Source of the DNA: Actinospineispora spinosispora DSM 44797
GTDB taxonomy: Bacteria > Actinomycetota > Actinomycetes > Mycobacteriales > Pseudonocardiaceae
Reading direction: 5' to 3'
Assembly (NCBI RefSeq): GCF_000429025.1
Contig: NZ_KE386835.1
Span: 186,001-250,000 of the forward strand
DNA: 64,000 nucleotides
Below the pieces are notes generated by a model. The model was given only the letters and a program-made list of their open reading frames with translations. It made no database searches and had not been told where the DNA came from. Shown one piece after another: positions 34,000 to 42,339 of the stretch. The translations under genes and the position numbers were made by a program. Positions within the stretch are counted from its first letter, which is position 1; each line of letters begins with the position of its first letter.

Positions 34000-35350
34000 A
34001 GTTGCTTGCGGTCCGCAGCGTGCGACCGAACCTGCGCAACAGCAGCACGGCCGTGGTCGCCAGACCCGCGGCCAGGCCCAGCCAGGCGCCGGTCGGGCCG
34101 AGGCCGGCGAGCCAGCCGATGAGCCACGCGGCGGGCAGACCCACCGCCCAGTAGCCGACCAGCGAGATGCGGAACCCGGACTTCGTGTCGTCCAGCCCGC
34201 GCAGCAGCCCGACGCCGATGTTCTGCGCGCAGTCGGCGAACTGCAGACCCGCCGCCACCACCAGCAGGCTGCTCGCCACCGCGTACCCCGCCGCCTCGGC
34301 GGGCACCCGCACGTCGAAGAACGGCCGCAGCACCAGCCACGGCGCCGCGAGGTACAGCACCGCGATCACCGCCATCACCACGGCGCCGTGCGCCAGCGCG
34401 GTGCGCGCGATCCGGGCCGCCGCCTCGATGTTGCGCCGCGCGACCTCACGGCTGATCAGGATCGACGAGCCGTGCGACAGACCGACCGTGACCTGGAACG
34501 TGATGTACACCAGCTGGTTGACCACGGTGTGCGCGGCGAGCGCCGCCGGCCCGAACGAGCCCATCAGCAACGCGACGACCGAGAAGAACCCTGCCTCGGA
34601 ACCGTAGGTCGCGGAGATCGGCACGCCGAGACGCACGAGCTTCCCGACGACGGCCCGATCGGCCCGCCAGCCACGCACCGACAGCAGCGGCGCGAGCACC
34701 GGGTCCCGGCACACCACCAGGTAGAACACCAGGAACGACAGCAGGTACACGGTGGAGGTCGCCGCGCCGATGCCGGGCAGCCCGAGCCTGGGCAGCCCCC
34801 ACACACCTGTGATCAGCACCCAGTTCAGCCCGGCGTTCACCGCGATCGACCCCACGGTGATCCACACCAGCGCCTTGGGCCTGCGCATCCCGACGGTGAA
34901 CTGCCGGATCACCTGGAACCACAGGCACGGCACGAGGCCGGGCGCCAGCGCCAGCAGCATCGGGCGCGCCAGCTCCAGGACCGCCGGGTCCTGGCCGAGC
35001 AGCCCCAGCACCTGACCGAGCGTGACCAGGACCAGCGCGCCGAGCAGCCCGGCGACCGTGGCGATGGCGAAACTGGCCCGGACGATGTCCCGTACCGTGC
35101 GGTCCGCACCGTCACCGGCGGCGGCCACCTGGTTGCCGACCGCGGTGACCAGCCCCACGCCCATCGTCCTGAGCTGGTTGAACAGGACCACGGCGAGACC
35201 ACCGGCCGCGAGGGCCTCGGTGCTGATCAGCCCCATCATGAGGGTGTCGGTCGTGGTCAGTGCGACCTGCGCGAGCTGGGTCAACGCGATCGGCAGCGCG
35301 AGCGCAGCCAGCTGCCTGCCGTCTCGGAGGCGCGTCGGCGAGGTGGTCAC
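33995..35350 (-). CDS. MATE-family efflux transporter
   Basis: A 451-residue multidrug and toxic compound extrusion protein with about 12 membrane helices in two six-helix halves. Diagnostic segments are ALPIALTQLAQVALTTTDTL (TM1) and the second-half repeat ADCAQNIGVGLLRGLDDTK, a NorM-like pattern. GTG start, 3 bp after the SbnA-like gene, so it is the last gene of the five-gene operon and the natural exporter for the product. Ion coupling (Na or H) cannot be read from sequence. Confidence 0.92.
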   Translation of the reverse strand: MTTSPTRLRDGRQLAALALPIALTQLAQVALTTTDTLMMGLISTEALAAGGLAVVLFNQLRTMGVGLVTAVGNQVAAAGDGADRTVRDIVRASFAIATVAGLLGALVLVTLGQVLGLLGQDPAVLELARPMLLALAPGLVPCLWFQVIRQFTVGMRRPKALVWITVGSIAVNAGLNWVLITGVWGLPRLGLPGIGAATSTVYLLSFLVFYLVVCRDPVLAPLLSVRGWRADRAVVGKLVRLGVPISATYGSEAGFFSVVALLMGSFGPAALAAHTVVNQLVYITFQVTVGLSHGSSILISREVARRNIEAAARIARTALAHGAVVMAVIAVLYLAAPWLVLRPFFDVRVPAEAAGYAVASSLLVVAAGLQFADCAQNIGVGLLRGLDDTKSGFRISLVGYWAVGLPAAWLIGWLAGLGPTGAWLGLAAGLATTAVLLLRRFGRTLRTASNS

Positions 35351-35353
35351 GGT

Positions 35354-36376
35354 TCAGCGGCTCCCGTCGGCGGTCGGGTCGTGGGCGGCGAGCAGCCGGG
35401 TCACACCAGCTTCGGCCTCGGGCGACAGCAGGCCGCGGGCCCGCATCCAGCGGTCGTCGAACACCGTGTCGAGGTACTTCTCACCGCCGTCGCACACCAG
35501 CGTGACCACCGTGGCACCCTCGGGAAGGGACGCCAGCCGCTCCAGCGCCGCGAACACCGCTCCGCCGGCCGAGCCGCCGATCATCAGCCCGCTGTACGCG
35601 GCGACCGCGCGGGCGGTGGCGAACGCGTCGACGTCGGAGACCTTGATGCCTTCGTCGAGCAGGTCGTAGTCGACGGCGGTGCCGATCTCCGCGCCCGGCG
35701 GGGTGCCGGTGCCGGACTGGTAGTAGGGACCGCCGGGGCCGCCGAACGCGATCGACCCGACCGGCTCCACGCCGATCACCCGCACGCCTGAGCCCTGACG
35801 GCGCAGCTCACGCGCGGTGCCGAACAGCGAGCCGCCGGTGCCGACCGGGCACACCAGGTAGTCGATGTCCCCGCCGAGCGCCTCGGTCAGCTCGTGCGCG
35901 ACCGCGTGGTAACCGACGGCGTTGCTCGGGTTGTTGTGCTGCTCGGTGAAGAAGGCGTTCTCGGTCTCCTTCGCCATCCGGGCCGCGAGGTCCTCCCGTG
36001 CCGACGTGGCGAGCTGGTCGTCACCCTCGTCGGCGACGAAGACGAGCTGGGCACCCATCGCGCGCATCGCGGCGAGCTTGTCGCGGCATGCGTGGTTGTC
36101 GACGACCGCGGTGAACCGGTAGCCGCGCTCGGCGGCGATGACCGCGAGACCGAGCCCGGTGTTGCCGGAGGTCGACTCGATGATGGTGCCACCGGGACGC
36201 AGCTGCCCGGTCTCCTCGGCGTCGAGCACCATCTGCCGGGCCATCCGGATCTTCGCGGCTCCGGTCGGGTTGAACTGTTCGAGCTTGAGCAGCAGCCGCG
36301 TGCCGGTGGCCGTTCTGGCCAGCTCGAACAGCGGGGTGTTGCCGATGAGGTCCGAGACCCGGGTGACGACGCGCAT
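35354..36376 (-). CDS. Cysteine-synthase-family PLP enzyme, SbnA-like
   Basis: A 340-residue fold-II PLP enzyme. The PLP Lys is Lys42 in NPTGAAKIRMA, STSGNTGLGLA binds the phosphate/substrate carboxylate, and VGTGGSLFGTARELR forms the phosphate loop. In SbnA-type enzymes O-phosphoserine plus glutamate gives N-(1-amino-1-carboxyethyl)glutamate, which SbnB oxidises to L-2,3-diaminopropionate. An SbnB/OCD-like gene in the same operon makes that pair likely here. CysK or cystathionine beta-synthase roles are alternatives. I start at the ATG at 36376. It follows the decarboxylase gene by 14 bp. Confidence 0.85.
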   Translation of the reverse strand: MRVVTRVSDLIGNTPLFELARTATGTRLLLKLEQFNPTGAAKIRMARQMVLDAEETGQLRPGGTIIESTSGNTGLGLAVIAAERGYRFTAVVDNHACRDKLAAMRAMGAQLVFVADEGDDQLATSAREDLAARMAKETENAFFTEQHNNPSNAVGYHAVAHELTEALGGDIDYLVCPVGTGGSLFGTARELRRQGSGVRVIGVEPVGSIAFGGPGGPYYQSGTGTPPGAEIGTAVDYDLLDEGIKVSDVDAFATARAVAAYSGLMIGGSAGGAVFAALERLASLPEGATVVTLVCDGGEKYLDTVFDDRWMRARGLLSPEAEAGVTRLLAAHDPTADGSR

Positions 36377-36390
36377 GGTGAGGTCCTTCT

Positions 36391-37713
36391 TCAGGCTGGG
36401 GAGTCGAGGCGCCACCGCAAGCGCGGACCGTCGCGGTCCAGCACGATCTTCGGTGGTAGCGGGAGCTCGTGGAACTCCGACTCGTTCGAGTCCATCTGGT
36501 ATCCGGCGGTGTTGAGGTACATCAGCTGGTCACCGACCTGGGGACGACCGGGGAACACGACCTTGCGCCAGGTCAGCATGTCCGACTCCAGACAGCTCGC
36601 GCCGCCGACGCAGGCCGGGTACGCGCGCCCGGCGCGCGACGGCGAGGCGATCGGATCGGGCAGGAACTCGCTGGCGAACCACTGTTCGGACAGGCTCAGG
36701 CTCGTCCCGTCGACGGTCAGGATGCCGTGGCCACGGTCCTTCACGCCCTGAATGGTGAACACCGTGACCCCGGCCTGGTCCAGCAACGCGCGCCCCGGTT
36801 CGAGCGCCAGCGTCACGTTCGCGGCACGCAGCAACGACGCCAGGGTCCGTTGCTCCCCCGCCGGGACCGTGTCGAGGACGGCGGCGAGCATGTCCGCGCC
36901 GGCAACCGGCGAGTGGTACGGGTAGAAGCCGTCGAACGTCCTGCCCGCGTGGTAGCGCTCCGGCCGGTCGTCGGCACGGAAACGCCGCCAGTCCGCCTCG
37001 GTGACGTAGTCGACGGCGAAGCCGCCACCGATGCTCACCAGGTCGGCGGGCAGGCCCACCTCCCGGGCCCGCTGGCAGTGCCGGACCAGCACCGCGGCGA
37101 GGTCGGCGCGCGGCGTCGGTTCGTAGCCGGACAGGTGGAAGCTGAACCCCACCAGCCGGACCGACGAGTCCCGGCAGCGGAGCAGCGCGGTGTCCAGCTC
37201 ATCCTCGGTAAGTCCGAACCGGCTGTCCGACGCGGACGGCAGACAGCGCAGCAGGACCCGAGGAACCTCCGGCAGCGCGCGGACCCGGTCCAGCTCGTCG
37301 AGCGAGTCGACCGCGAGCAGGCAGTTCTGCCGGGCGGCCAGGCGCAGGGTCTCCGCCGGCTTCGCGGGCCCGGTCACCACCAGGTCGGCGCCCCGCACCC
37401 CCTGTCCGAGCGCGGCGCGGATCTCCTGCGCGCTGGCCACGTCCACGCCGATCCCCAGCTCGGCGCTCGACCGCGCCCAAGCCTCCGCCTTGTTCGCCTT
37501 CTTCGCGTAGAACACCCGGCCCGGGACCCCCGCCGCGTCGAGCACCGAGCGGAACCGGTCGACGTTCGCCTCGAACTCCGGCGGGTACAGCAGGTGGTAC
37601 GGCCCACCGACCCCGTGGGCGAGATCGGCCAGCAGCTCAGGGTCCGCGAGCACGTCCCGGACCCAGCCGGCCTGTCTCGCCGGCAACGTCGGGAGTGCAA
37701 ACGCGGTGTCCAT
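36391..37713 (-). CDS. Fold-III PLP decarboxylase (ornithine/DAP decarboxylase-like, possible SbnH/Y4yA type)
   Basis: A 440-residue alanine-racemase-fold decarboxylase. Lys72 in FYAKKANKAEAW is the PLP Schiff base, SIGGGFAVDY binds the phosphate, EPGRALLDQAG is the conserved PGR motif and CLESDML holds the active-site Cys. All catalytic blocks of the ornithine/diaminopimelate decarboxylase family are intact. The substrate specificity helix does not match biosynthetic LysA. SbnH decarboxylates citryl-diaminopropionate; NCBI groups similar stand-alone enzymes as Y4yA, as far as I recall. The ATG at 37713 overlaps the OCD stop (TGATG). It probably acts on the amino-acid product of its neighbours. 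Confidence 0.82.
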   Translation of the reverse strand: MDTAFALPTLPARQAGWVRDVLADPELLADLAHGVGGPYHLLYPPEFEANVDRFRSVLDAAGVPGRVFYAKKANKAEAWARSSAELGIGVDVASAQEIRAALGQGVRGADLVVTGPAKPAETLRLAARQNCLLAVDSLDELDRVRALPEVPRVLLRCLPSASDSRFGLTEDELDTALLRCRDSSVRLVGFSFHLSGYEPTPRADLAAVLVRHCQRAREVGLPADLVSIGGGFAVDYVTEADWRRFRADDRPERYHAGRTFDGFYPYHSPVAGADMLAAVLDTVPAGEQRTLASLLRAANVTLALEPGRALLDQAGVTVFTIQGVKDRGHGILTVDGTSLSLSEQWFASEFLPDPIASPSRAGRAYPACVGGASCLESDMLTWRKVVFPGRPQVGDQLMYLNTAGYQMDSNESEFHELPLPPKIVLDRDGPRLRWRLDSPA

Positions 37714-38699
37714 CACTGCCACAGCGGCACCTCGTGACCGAGCCCCCTGGCGATCGCCAGCTGCGCGAGCCGGTGCCCGAGCGCGATGTCGGTGACCACC
37801 AGGCCGCTGTTGTAGGCGAAGACCCGCCCGTCGCCCGGCTCACGACCGGACGCCCGCCCGGCGAGGATCTCCGGCAGCTCCGCGTCGACCGGAGGCAACC
37901 GGCCCTGCTCGTCGGCCATGTCGGTACCGGTCACGGCCATCTGCGCCGCACTGGTCGCGACGACGCGGTCCGCCCGGTGCAGCGTCGAGGGCGCGATACC
38001 GTGCCCGACCAGGACGGACAGCGCGGTCGGCGTGAGCCAGTCCGCCTCCACCGAGGCCGGGCTGCCCGCGCCGGCGACAGCCAGGACCACGTCCGCCTCG
38101 CCCGCGGCGGAGCGCAGGTCCTCGACGATCTCGATGTCCCGGTCCGGGTGGTGACGGTGCAGGGTGGACCGCACCGAGGCGATCCCGTCCGGATGGGTGC
38201 CGGACAACAGCAGCCGGTCCAGTTTCGGCAGTGTCTCCAGCAGGAACGGCAACGCTTCGCGCCCCTGGGTGCCGGTGCCGATGACCAGCGCCGTGGAGCT
38301 GTCCGGCGGCGCGCACTCGGCCGCGAGCAACGCCGACACCGCCGGGGTGCGCAGTGACCCCACACGTCCGCAGTCCATCAGCGCGATCGGCAGGCCTGTG
38401 GTGTCGTCGTAGAGGGTCAGCGACGTGTAGTAGCGCTGCGCGTCACGGTCGTGCGACGGGTCGTACTTGTAGGACGTCTTGATCGCCACGACGTCCCGCA
38501 CGCCGTCCCTGGCCAGCATTGCGTAGGCGACCGAGTGCCCGTCGGCGGGCTTGACGGTGAGCTTGCGCGGGTTGTCGGAGCGTCCGTCGGCCAGCGCCGT
38601 ATAGGCGCCGCGCACTACGTCGAGCACCTCGGCGGGGGTGATCTCCACGCCCGCGATGTCGCTCCTGCTCAGCACCCGCAGTCCCGGGGTGTCAGGCAT
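37713..38699 (-). CDS. Ornithine cyclodeaminase/SbnB-like dehydrogenase
   Basis: A 328-residue OCD/mu-crystallin-family protein. The NAD(P)-binding loop is VIGTGTQGREALPFL, with substrate-side motifs KTSYKYDPSHDRDAQRYYTS and SLRTPAVSALLA. Members include ornithine cyclodeaminase, alanine dehydrogenase and SbnB, which releases diaminopropionate and 2-oxoglutarate. Pairing with an SbnA-like gene favours SbnB. It overlaps the hydroxylase gene by 8 bp and the decarboxylase by 1 bp. A 2-oxoglutarate by-product would feed the neighbouring Fe/2-oxoglutarate hydroxylase, an attractive but unproven link. Confidence 0.83.
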   Translation of the reverse strand: MPDTPGLRVLSRSDIAGVEITPAEVLDVVRGAYTALADGRSDNPRKLTVKPADGHSVAYAMLARDGVRDVVAIKTSYKYDPSHDRDAQRYYTSLTLYDDTTGLPIALMDCGRVGSLRTPAVSALLAAECAPPDSSTALVIGTGTQGREALPFLLETLPKLDRLLLSGTHPDGIASVRSTLHRHHPDRDIEIVEDLRSAAGEADVVLAVAGAGSPASVEADWLTPTALSVLVGHGIAPSTLHRADRVVATSAAQMAVTGTDMADEQGRLPPVDAELPEILAGRASGREPGDGRVFAYNSGLVVTDIALGHRLAQLAIARGLGHEVPLWQ

Positions 38700-39678
38700 A
38701 GGGATCCACCACCTCTTGGCCGTAACCGTGTTCGCGTGCCTCGGCGTCCGGTCGTTCGGGCCGGGCGGCTCGGATGTTGACCCGCTTGATCCAGCGGTCC
38801 GTTCCGTCGTAGCGGGCGGTGAACGGCACCCGCCCGTGTACGACCGCGTCGTTGTCCAGCACCAGGAATTCGCCCGGATTCAGCACGATCGTGTGCGACA
38901 CGCGCTCCAGCTCGGCGCCGAGCCTCCGGTAGGCGGCACCGTATTCCGGGCTCGCTCGCGCGAGCGGCGTATATGCCGGGTCGTACCGCAGGCCCAGTCC
39001 GTCATTCTTGCGCCATACCGTCGCCACGGGCGGTGGCACTCCGGCGCCGGAATGGTCCTCACCATAGGAGGAGTCGGGCAGAATCGGTAAATCGGCGCGG
39101 GAAAGTATGGCAATGTCGGCATTGTTCAGCTCAGTCTGTCGAACACTGGCCGCGGTCGTGCCGACCCGGTCCGGATTACGCAGACAGCCGAGCATCAGAT
39201 AGTTCGCGCGGCGCGGGTGAAATGCGTCCTCGGTGTGCGGGGTCAGCAGCACCGAGCTGCTCGCGCCGGTCTGCTCCCGCTCCGACCCTCTGGCGGGAAC
39301 GATGTCGTGCACCAGCCTGCCGTCCTGCTGCCCCGCCCAGCCGAACACCCTGCCCATGACCGTGGCCAGCAAGAACAGCAGAATATCCTGCTCAGCGGCA
39401 CACCAGTGATCGGCGGCCGACCAGGACGCGGGGGTCGGCCCCAGCTCACCCTCGTCGACCGGAAGACCTCGGAGCACGACGAGCCCCAGCGTCGGATCGG
39501 GTGGCCGGCACGCATGCAGAACGGCCGTGGGCAGCTTTCCGGCCAGCGCCGATGCGTGCTCGACGAACAACGGGTTCGTGACTTCCGAATATTCGGCGGT
39601 CACTTTACCCACCAGCGTTCTCACCTGCGCGGCATCGTCGTGGGAGATATTTCGGACATGCCTGTCACCATGAATCAT
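38692..39678 (-). CDS. Fe(II)/2-oxoglutarate amino-acid hydroxylase (VioC/clavaminate-synthase-like)
   Basis: A 328-residue TauD/ClaS-like oxygenase. The iron ligands are His148 and Glu150 in LTPHTEDAFHP (HxE, as in VioC and clavaminate synthase) and His281 in DNDAVVHGRVPF. Arg in DGTDRWIKRVNI binds 2-oxoglutarate, and FGWAGQQDGRLVHDIVP is the substrate-side lid region. This subfamily beta- or gamma-hydroxylates free amino acids such as Arg and enduracididine. I prefer the ATG at 39678; a GTG at 39681 is one codon upstream. It is the first gene of the operon, downstream of the metal ATPase. Confidence 0.85.
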   Translation of the reverse strand: MIHGDRHVRNISHDDAAQVRTLVGKVTAEYSEVTNPLFVEHASALAGKLPTAVLHACRPPDPTLGLVVLRGLPVDEGELGPTPASWSAADHWCAAEQDILLFLLATVMGRVFGWAGQQDGRLVHDIVPARGSEREQTGASSSVLLTPHTEDAFHPRRANYLMLGCLRNPDRVGTTAASVRQTELNNADIAILSRADLPILPDSSYGEDHSGAGVPPPVATVWRKNDGLGLRYDPAYTPLARASPEYGAAYRRLGAELERVSHTIVLNPGEFLVLDNDAVVHGRVPFTARYDGTDRWIKRVNIRAARPERPDAEAREHGYGQEVVDPYA

Positions 39679-39802
39679 CACGTTCGAGAGCCTTTGGTCG
39701 TATCGGTCATACCGGGCGACATTGGCGGCGGGAACGACAGGTACGGGAATTGGCCGACGATTAACGTTGATCGCCGTAATGCGAACGTAACAGCTGCCCC
39801 TT

Positions 39803-39840
39803 GAGTAGGCAACCTACTCTTCGAGTGATCGGACTCACTC
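39803..39840. promoter_or_regulatory. Two tandem palindromes before the biosynthetic operon
   Basis: GAGTAGG-CAA-CCTACTC (39803-39819) and GAGTGA-TCGGAC-TCACTC (39823-39840) are exact inverted repeats whose starts lie 20 bp apart. They sit in an AT-richer gap between the metal ATPase and hydroxylase genes, 125-160 bp before the hydroxylase start. They could be operator sites for this operon or part of the ATPase 3' end. The cognate regulator is unknown. Confidence 0.5.
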
Positions 39841-39843
39841 AAT

Positions 39844-41784
39844 TCATGGGGAACTGCGCATACATTTATTCTGACTCATTGCGATTTCTGCATCGCGGAC
39901 CGGGTCACGCCGCCGGGGAATGCGGGGCCAGGCGCGCCCGGACAGCAGCCGCAGACCGTTGAGCCCGACGATGACCGTGGATCCCTCGTGCCCGAGCACA
40001 CCGAGCGGCAGCGGCAGGGTGCCGAGCAGGTCCCACAGCGCCAGCCCCGCGATGAACACCGCCGCGATCAGCAGGTTCGCGATCACCAGCCGACGGGCCC
40101 GGCGCGACAGCTCGATCAGCGCCGGCACCGCGGCGAGCTCGTCACGGACGATCACCACGTCCGCCGCGTCCAGCGCGAGGTCGGAACCCGCCCGCCCCAT
40201 CGCAACTCCCACCTGGGCCTCGGCCAGCGCGGGAGCATCGTTGACGCCGTCGCCGACGACCAGCACCCGCTCGCCCCGCGCCCGCAGGTCCCGCACGACG
40301 GCGACCTTGTCCTCCGGCAACAGTCCCGCTCGAACATCGGTGATCCCGACCTCGGCGGCCACGGCGTGTGCGGCGCGCACGTTGTCGCCGGTCACGAGCA
40401 CCGGCCGGTGGGCGCCGAGCGCACCGACCACCTCGGCGCCACCGGGCCGGACACGATCGGCAAGGCCGAGAGCTCCCACCGGCCGACCGTCGAGGCGGAC
40501 CACGACCACCGTGTGACCGGCGGCCTCCAGTTCCACCACGACCTCGGTCACCCGGTCGTCCTCGAGCCGCGTCGGGCGCCCGACCTCGATGAACCGACCG
40601 TCCAGCCAGGCGCTCACCCCACGGCCGGGGACCGAGCTGAACCGCTCGACCGGACGCGGCGACACACCCATGCCGAGCGCGGCCTCGACCACGGCCCGAC
40701 CCAGCGGATGTTCCGAGGGATGTTCCGCGGCCGAGGCGAACAGGAGAAGCTCCGCCGCGCCCAGGCCCGCGTCCGGCAGGACACGCACCTGCGCCACCGC
40801 CGGCGCCCCCAGGGTCAGGGTTCCGGTCTTGTCGAACGCCACGCGTGTGGTCCGCCCTAGCTGCTCCATCACCACGGCGGACTTGACGAGCACACCGTGG
40901 CGTCCCGCGTTGGCCATCGCGGCCAGCAGTGGCGGCATCGTGGCGAGCACCACCGCGCACGGCGACGCGACGATCATGAAGGTCATCGCCCTGAGCAGTG
41001 CGGCGTCCAGGTCAGCGCCGAACAGCAGCGGCACGACGAACACCGCGAGGGTCGCGGCGACCATCCCGACCGAGTAGCGCTGCTCGATCTTCTCAATGAA
41101 CAGCTGCGTGCCGGCCTTGCTCTCCGCCGCCCGCGCGACCATCGCCGCGATCCTGGCGACGACGCTCTCGTGCGCCGGCCTGCTGACCCGGACCCGCAGC
41201 GCACCGGTCGTGTTGGTGGTCCCGGCGAAGACCTCGTCGCCCGGTCCCTTGGCGACGGGCAGCCCCTCACCGGTCACGGTCGACTGGTCGACGTCACTCG
41301 CGCCGTCGACCACCGCACCGTCGGCTCCGATCCGCTCTCCGGGGCGCACCAGGATCCGGTCCCCGACATCGAGGGACCCGGCGTCCACGACGTGTTCCCC
41401 GGCATCGGTGAGCAGGGTGGCGCGCTCGGGCGCCAGGTCGAGCAGGCCACGCACCGACGCGGCCGTGCGATGCGTGGCAACGGCCTCCACGGCGCCGGAC
41501 ACGGCGAAGATGACGATCAGCAGCCCGCCGTCGAGTACCTGCCCGATGGCGGCGGCCCCGACCGCGGCGACCACCATCAGCAGGTCGACGTCGAGGGATC
41601 TGTTCCACAACGCACGCATCCCCGACCAGGCGGGTTCCCACCCGCCGGCCAGGTAGCAGGCCAGCATGAGCGGCCATTCCGGCCCGCCCGTCAGATGGAC
41701 GACCAGTCCGAGCCCGAAGCACACCGTCGCCGCTGTCGCCCACCGCACCTCGGGGAGCCACCGGTCCCACGCACGCATCACCAC
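39844..41784 (-). CDS. P1B-4-type Co/Ni/Fe-exporting ATPase (CtpJ/CtpD/NmtA-like)
   Basis: A 646-residue heavy-metal P-type ATPase without an N-terminal metal-binding domain. TM6 carries SPC (274-276, IVASPCAV) rather than CPC, and TM8 carries the P1B-4 mark HEGSTVIVGLNGLRLL. That pair defines the Co/Ni/Fe(II) exporter branch, not Zn/Cd ZntA. The phosphorylation site is Asp318 in DKTGTLT, with TGE at 171-173 and GDGVNDAP downstream. It is divergent from an NmtR-type sensor with a shared operator, so induction by Ni/Co is expected. Several GTG starts are possible (41784, 41781), as is ATG 41778. The amino-acid biosynthetic operon follows on the same strand. Confidence 0.93.
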   Translation of the reverse strand: MVMRAWDRWLPEVRWATAATVCFGLGLVVHLTGGPEWPLMLACYLAGGWEPAWSGMRALWNRSLDVDLLMVVAAVGAAAIGQVLDGGLLIVIFAVSGAVEAVATHRTAASVRGLLDLAPERATLLTDAGEHVVDAGSLDVGDRILVRPGERIGADGAVVDGASDVDQSTVTGEGLPVAKGPGDEVFAGTTNTTGALRVRVSRPAHESVVARIAAMVARAAESKAGTQLFIEKIEQRYSVGMVAATLAVFVVPLLFGADLDAALLRAMTFMIVASPCAVVLATMPPLLAAMANAGRHGVLVKSAVVMEQLGRTTRVAFDKTGTLTLGAPAVAQVRVLPDAGLGAAELLLFASAAEHPSEHPLGRAVVEAALGMGVSPRPVERFSSVPGRGVSAWLDGRFIEVGRPTRLEDDRVTEVVVELEAAGHTVVVVRLDGRPVGALGLADRVRPGGAEVVGALGAHRPVLVTGDNVRAAHAVAAEVGITDVRAGLLPEDKVAVVRDLRARGERVLVVGDGVNDAPALAEAQVGVAMGRAGSDLALDAADVVIVRDELAAVPALIELSRRARRLVIANLLIAAVFIAGLALWDLLGTLPLPLGVLGHEGSTVIVGLNGLRLLSGRAWPRIPRRRDPVRDAEIAMSQNKCMRSSP

Positions 41785-41806
41785 AACAGCACATGATAGC
41801 CGAACT

Positions 41807-41824
41807 TATGAACATCTATTCATA
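41807..41824. promoter_or_regulatory. NmtR/ArsR-type operator
   Basis: TATGAA (41807-41812), 6-nt spacer, TTCATA (41819-41824) is an exact inverted repeat of the ATGAA..TTCAT type bound by ArsR/SmtB repressors. It lies between the divergent ATPase and nmtR genes. A TAAGAT -10-like element at 41838-41843 is followed 7 bases later by the nmtR ATG, implying a leaderless message. Confidence 0.8.
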
Positions 41825-41849
41825 TCTGCACGACTGCTAAGATATTCGA

Positions 41850-42203
41850 ATGGGTCATGGAGCACCGGACGGTGACACGCCGCCCGCGATGCTGGATACC
41901 GAGACCGCGGCGAGTGTGGCCGCGACCCTGCAGGCGCTGGCCACCCCCAGCCGGCTACTGATCCTGTCCCGCCTGCGCCATTCGTCGTGTTCGGTCACCG
42001 AGCTGGCGGACGCCGTCGGCATGCAGCAGTCCGCCGTGTCCCACCAGCTGCGGCTCCTGCGCAACCTCGGCCTGGTCACCGGCGAGCGCGCCGGCCAGCG
42101 CATCGTCTATGGACTGCACGACGATCACGTCGCAATGCTCCTGGACCAGGCGATCTACCACAGTGAGCATCTGCGTGACCGTGATCGGGTCAACCAGCCC
42201 TAG
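41850..42203 (+). CDS. nmtR: NmtR-type nickel/cobalt-sensing ArsR repressor
   Basis: A 117-residue ArsR/SmtB protein with winged helix VTELADAVGMQQSAVSHQLRLL. The N-terminal MGHG, with Gly2 and His3, and the C-terminal ligands Asp91, His93, His104 and His107 (LHDDHV, AIYHSEH) fall at the same residue numbers as in Mycobacterium tuberculosis NmtR, whose N-terminal amine and His3 complete the octahedral Ni/Co site. Function: derepression of the divergent metal ATPase when Ni or Co rises. The start is fixed by the MGHG motif, which a longer or shorter start would destroy. Confidence 0.93.
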   Translation: MGHGAPDGDTPPAMLDTETAASVAATLQALATPSRLLILSRLRHSSCSVTELADAVGMQQSAVSHQLRLLRNLGLVTGERAGQRIVYGLHDDHVAMLLDQAIYHSEHLRDRDRVNQP

Positions 42204-42217
42204 GACCACTACCGATC

Positions 42218-42235
42218 CCCGGGCTGTTGCCCGGG
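42218..42235 (+). terminator. Hairpin after nmtR
   Basis: CCCGGGC-TGTT-GCCCGGG, a perfect 7-bp stem with a 4-nt loop 15 bp after the nmtR stop, between convergent genes. No T-tract follows, so termination may be weak or of the T-less type. Confidence 0.6.
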
Positions 42236-42339
42236 CGCGACAGAACGTGCGGCGGCGGTACGAGGTCCACCATCGGGTCCACCCCACCCTGTTTCGACCC
42301 GCGATGAGCACGTCGTCATGCATGCGACACACCGAGCCA

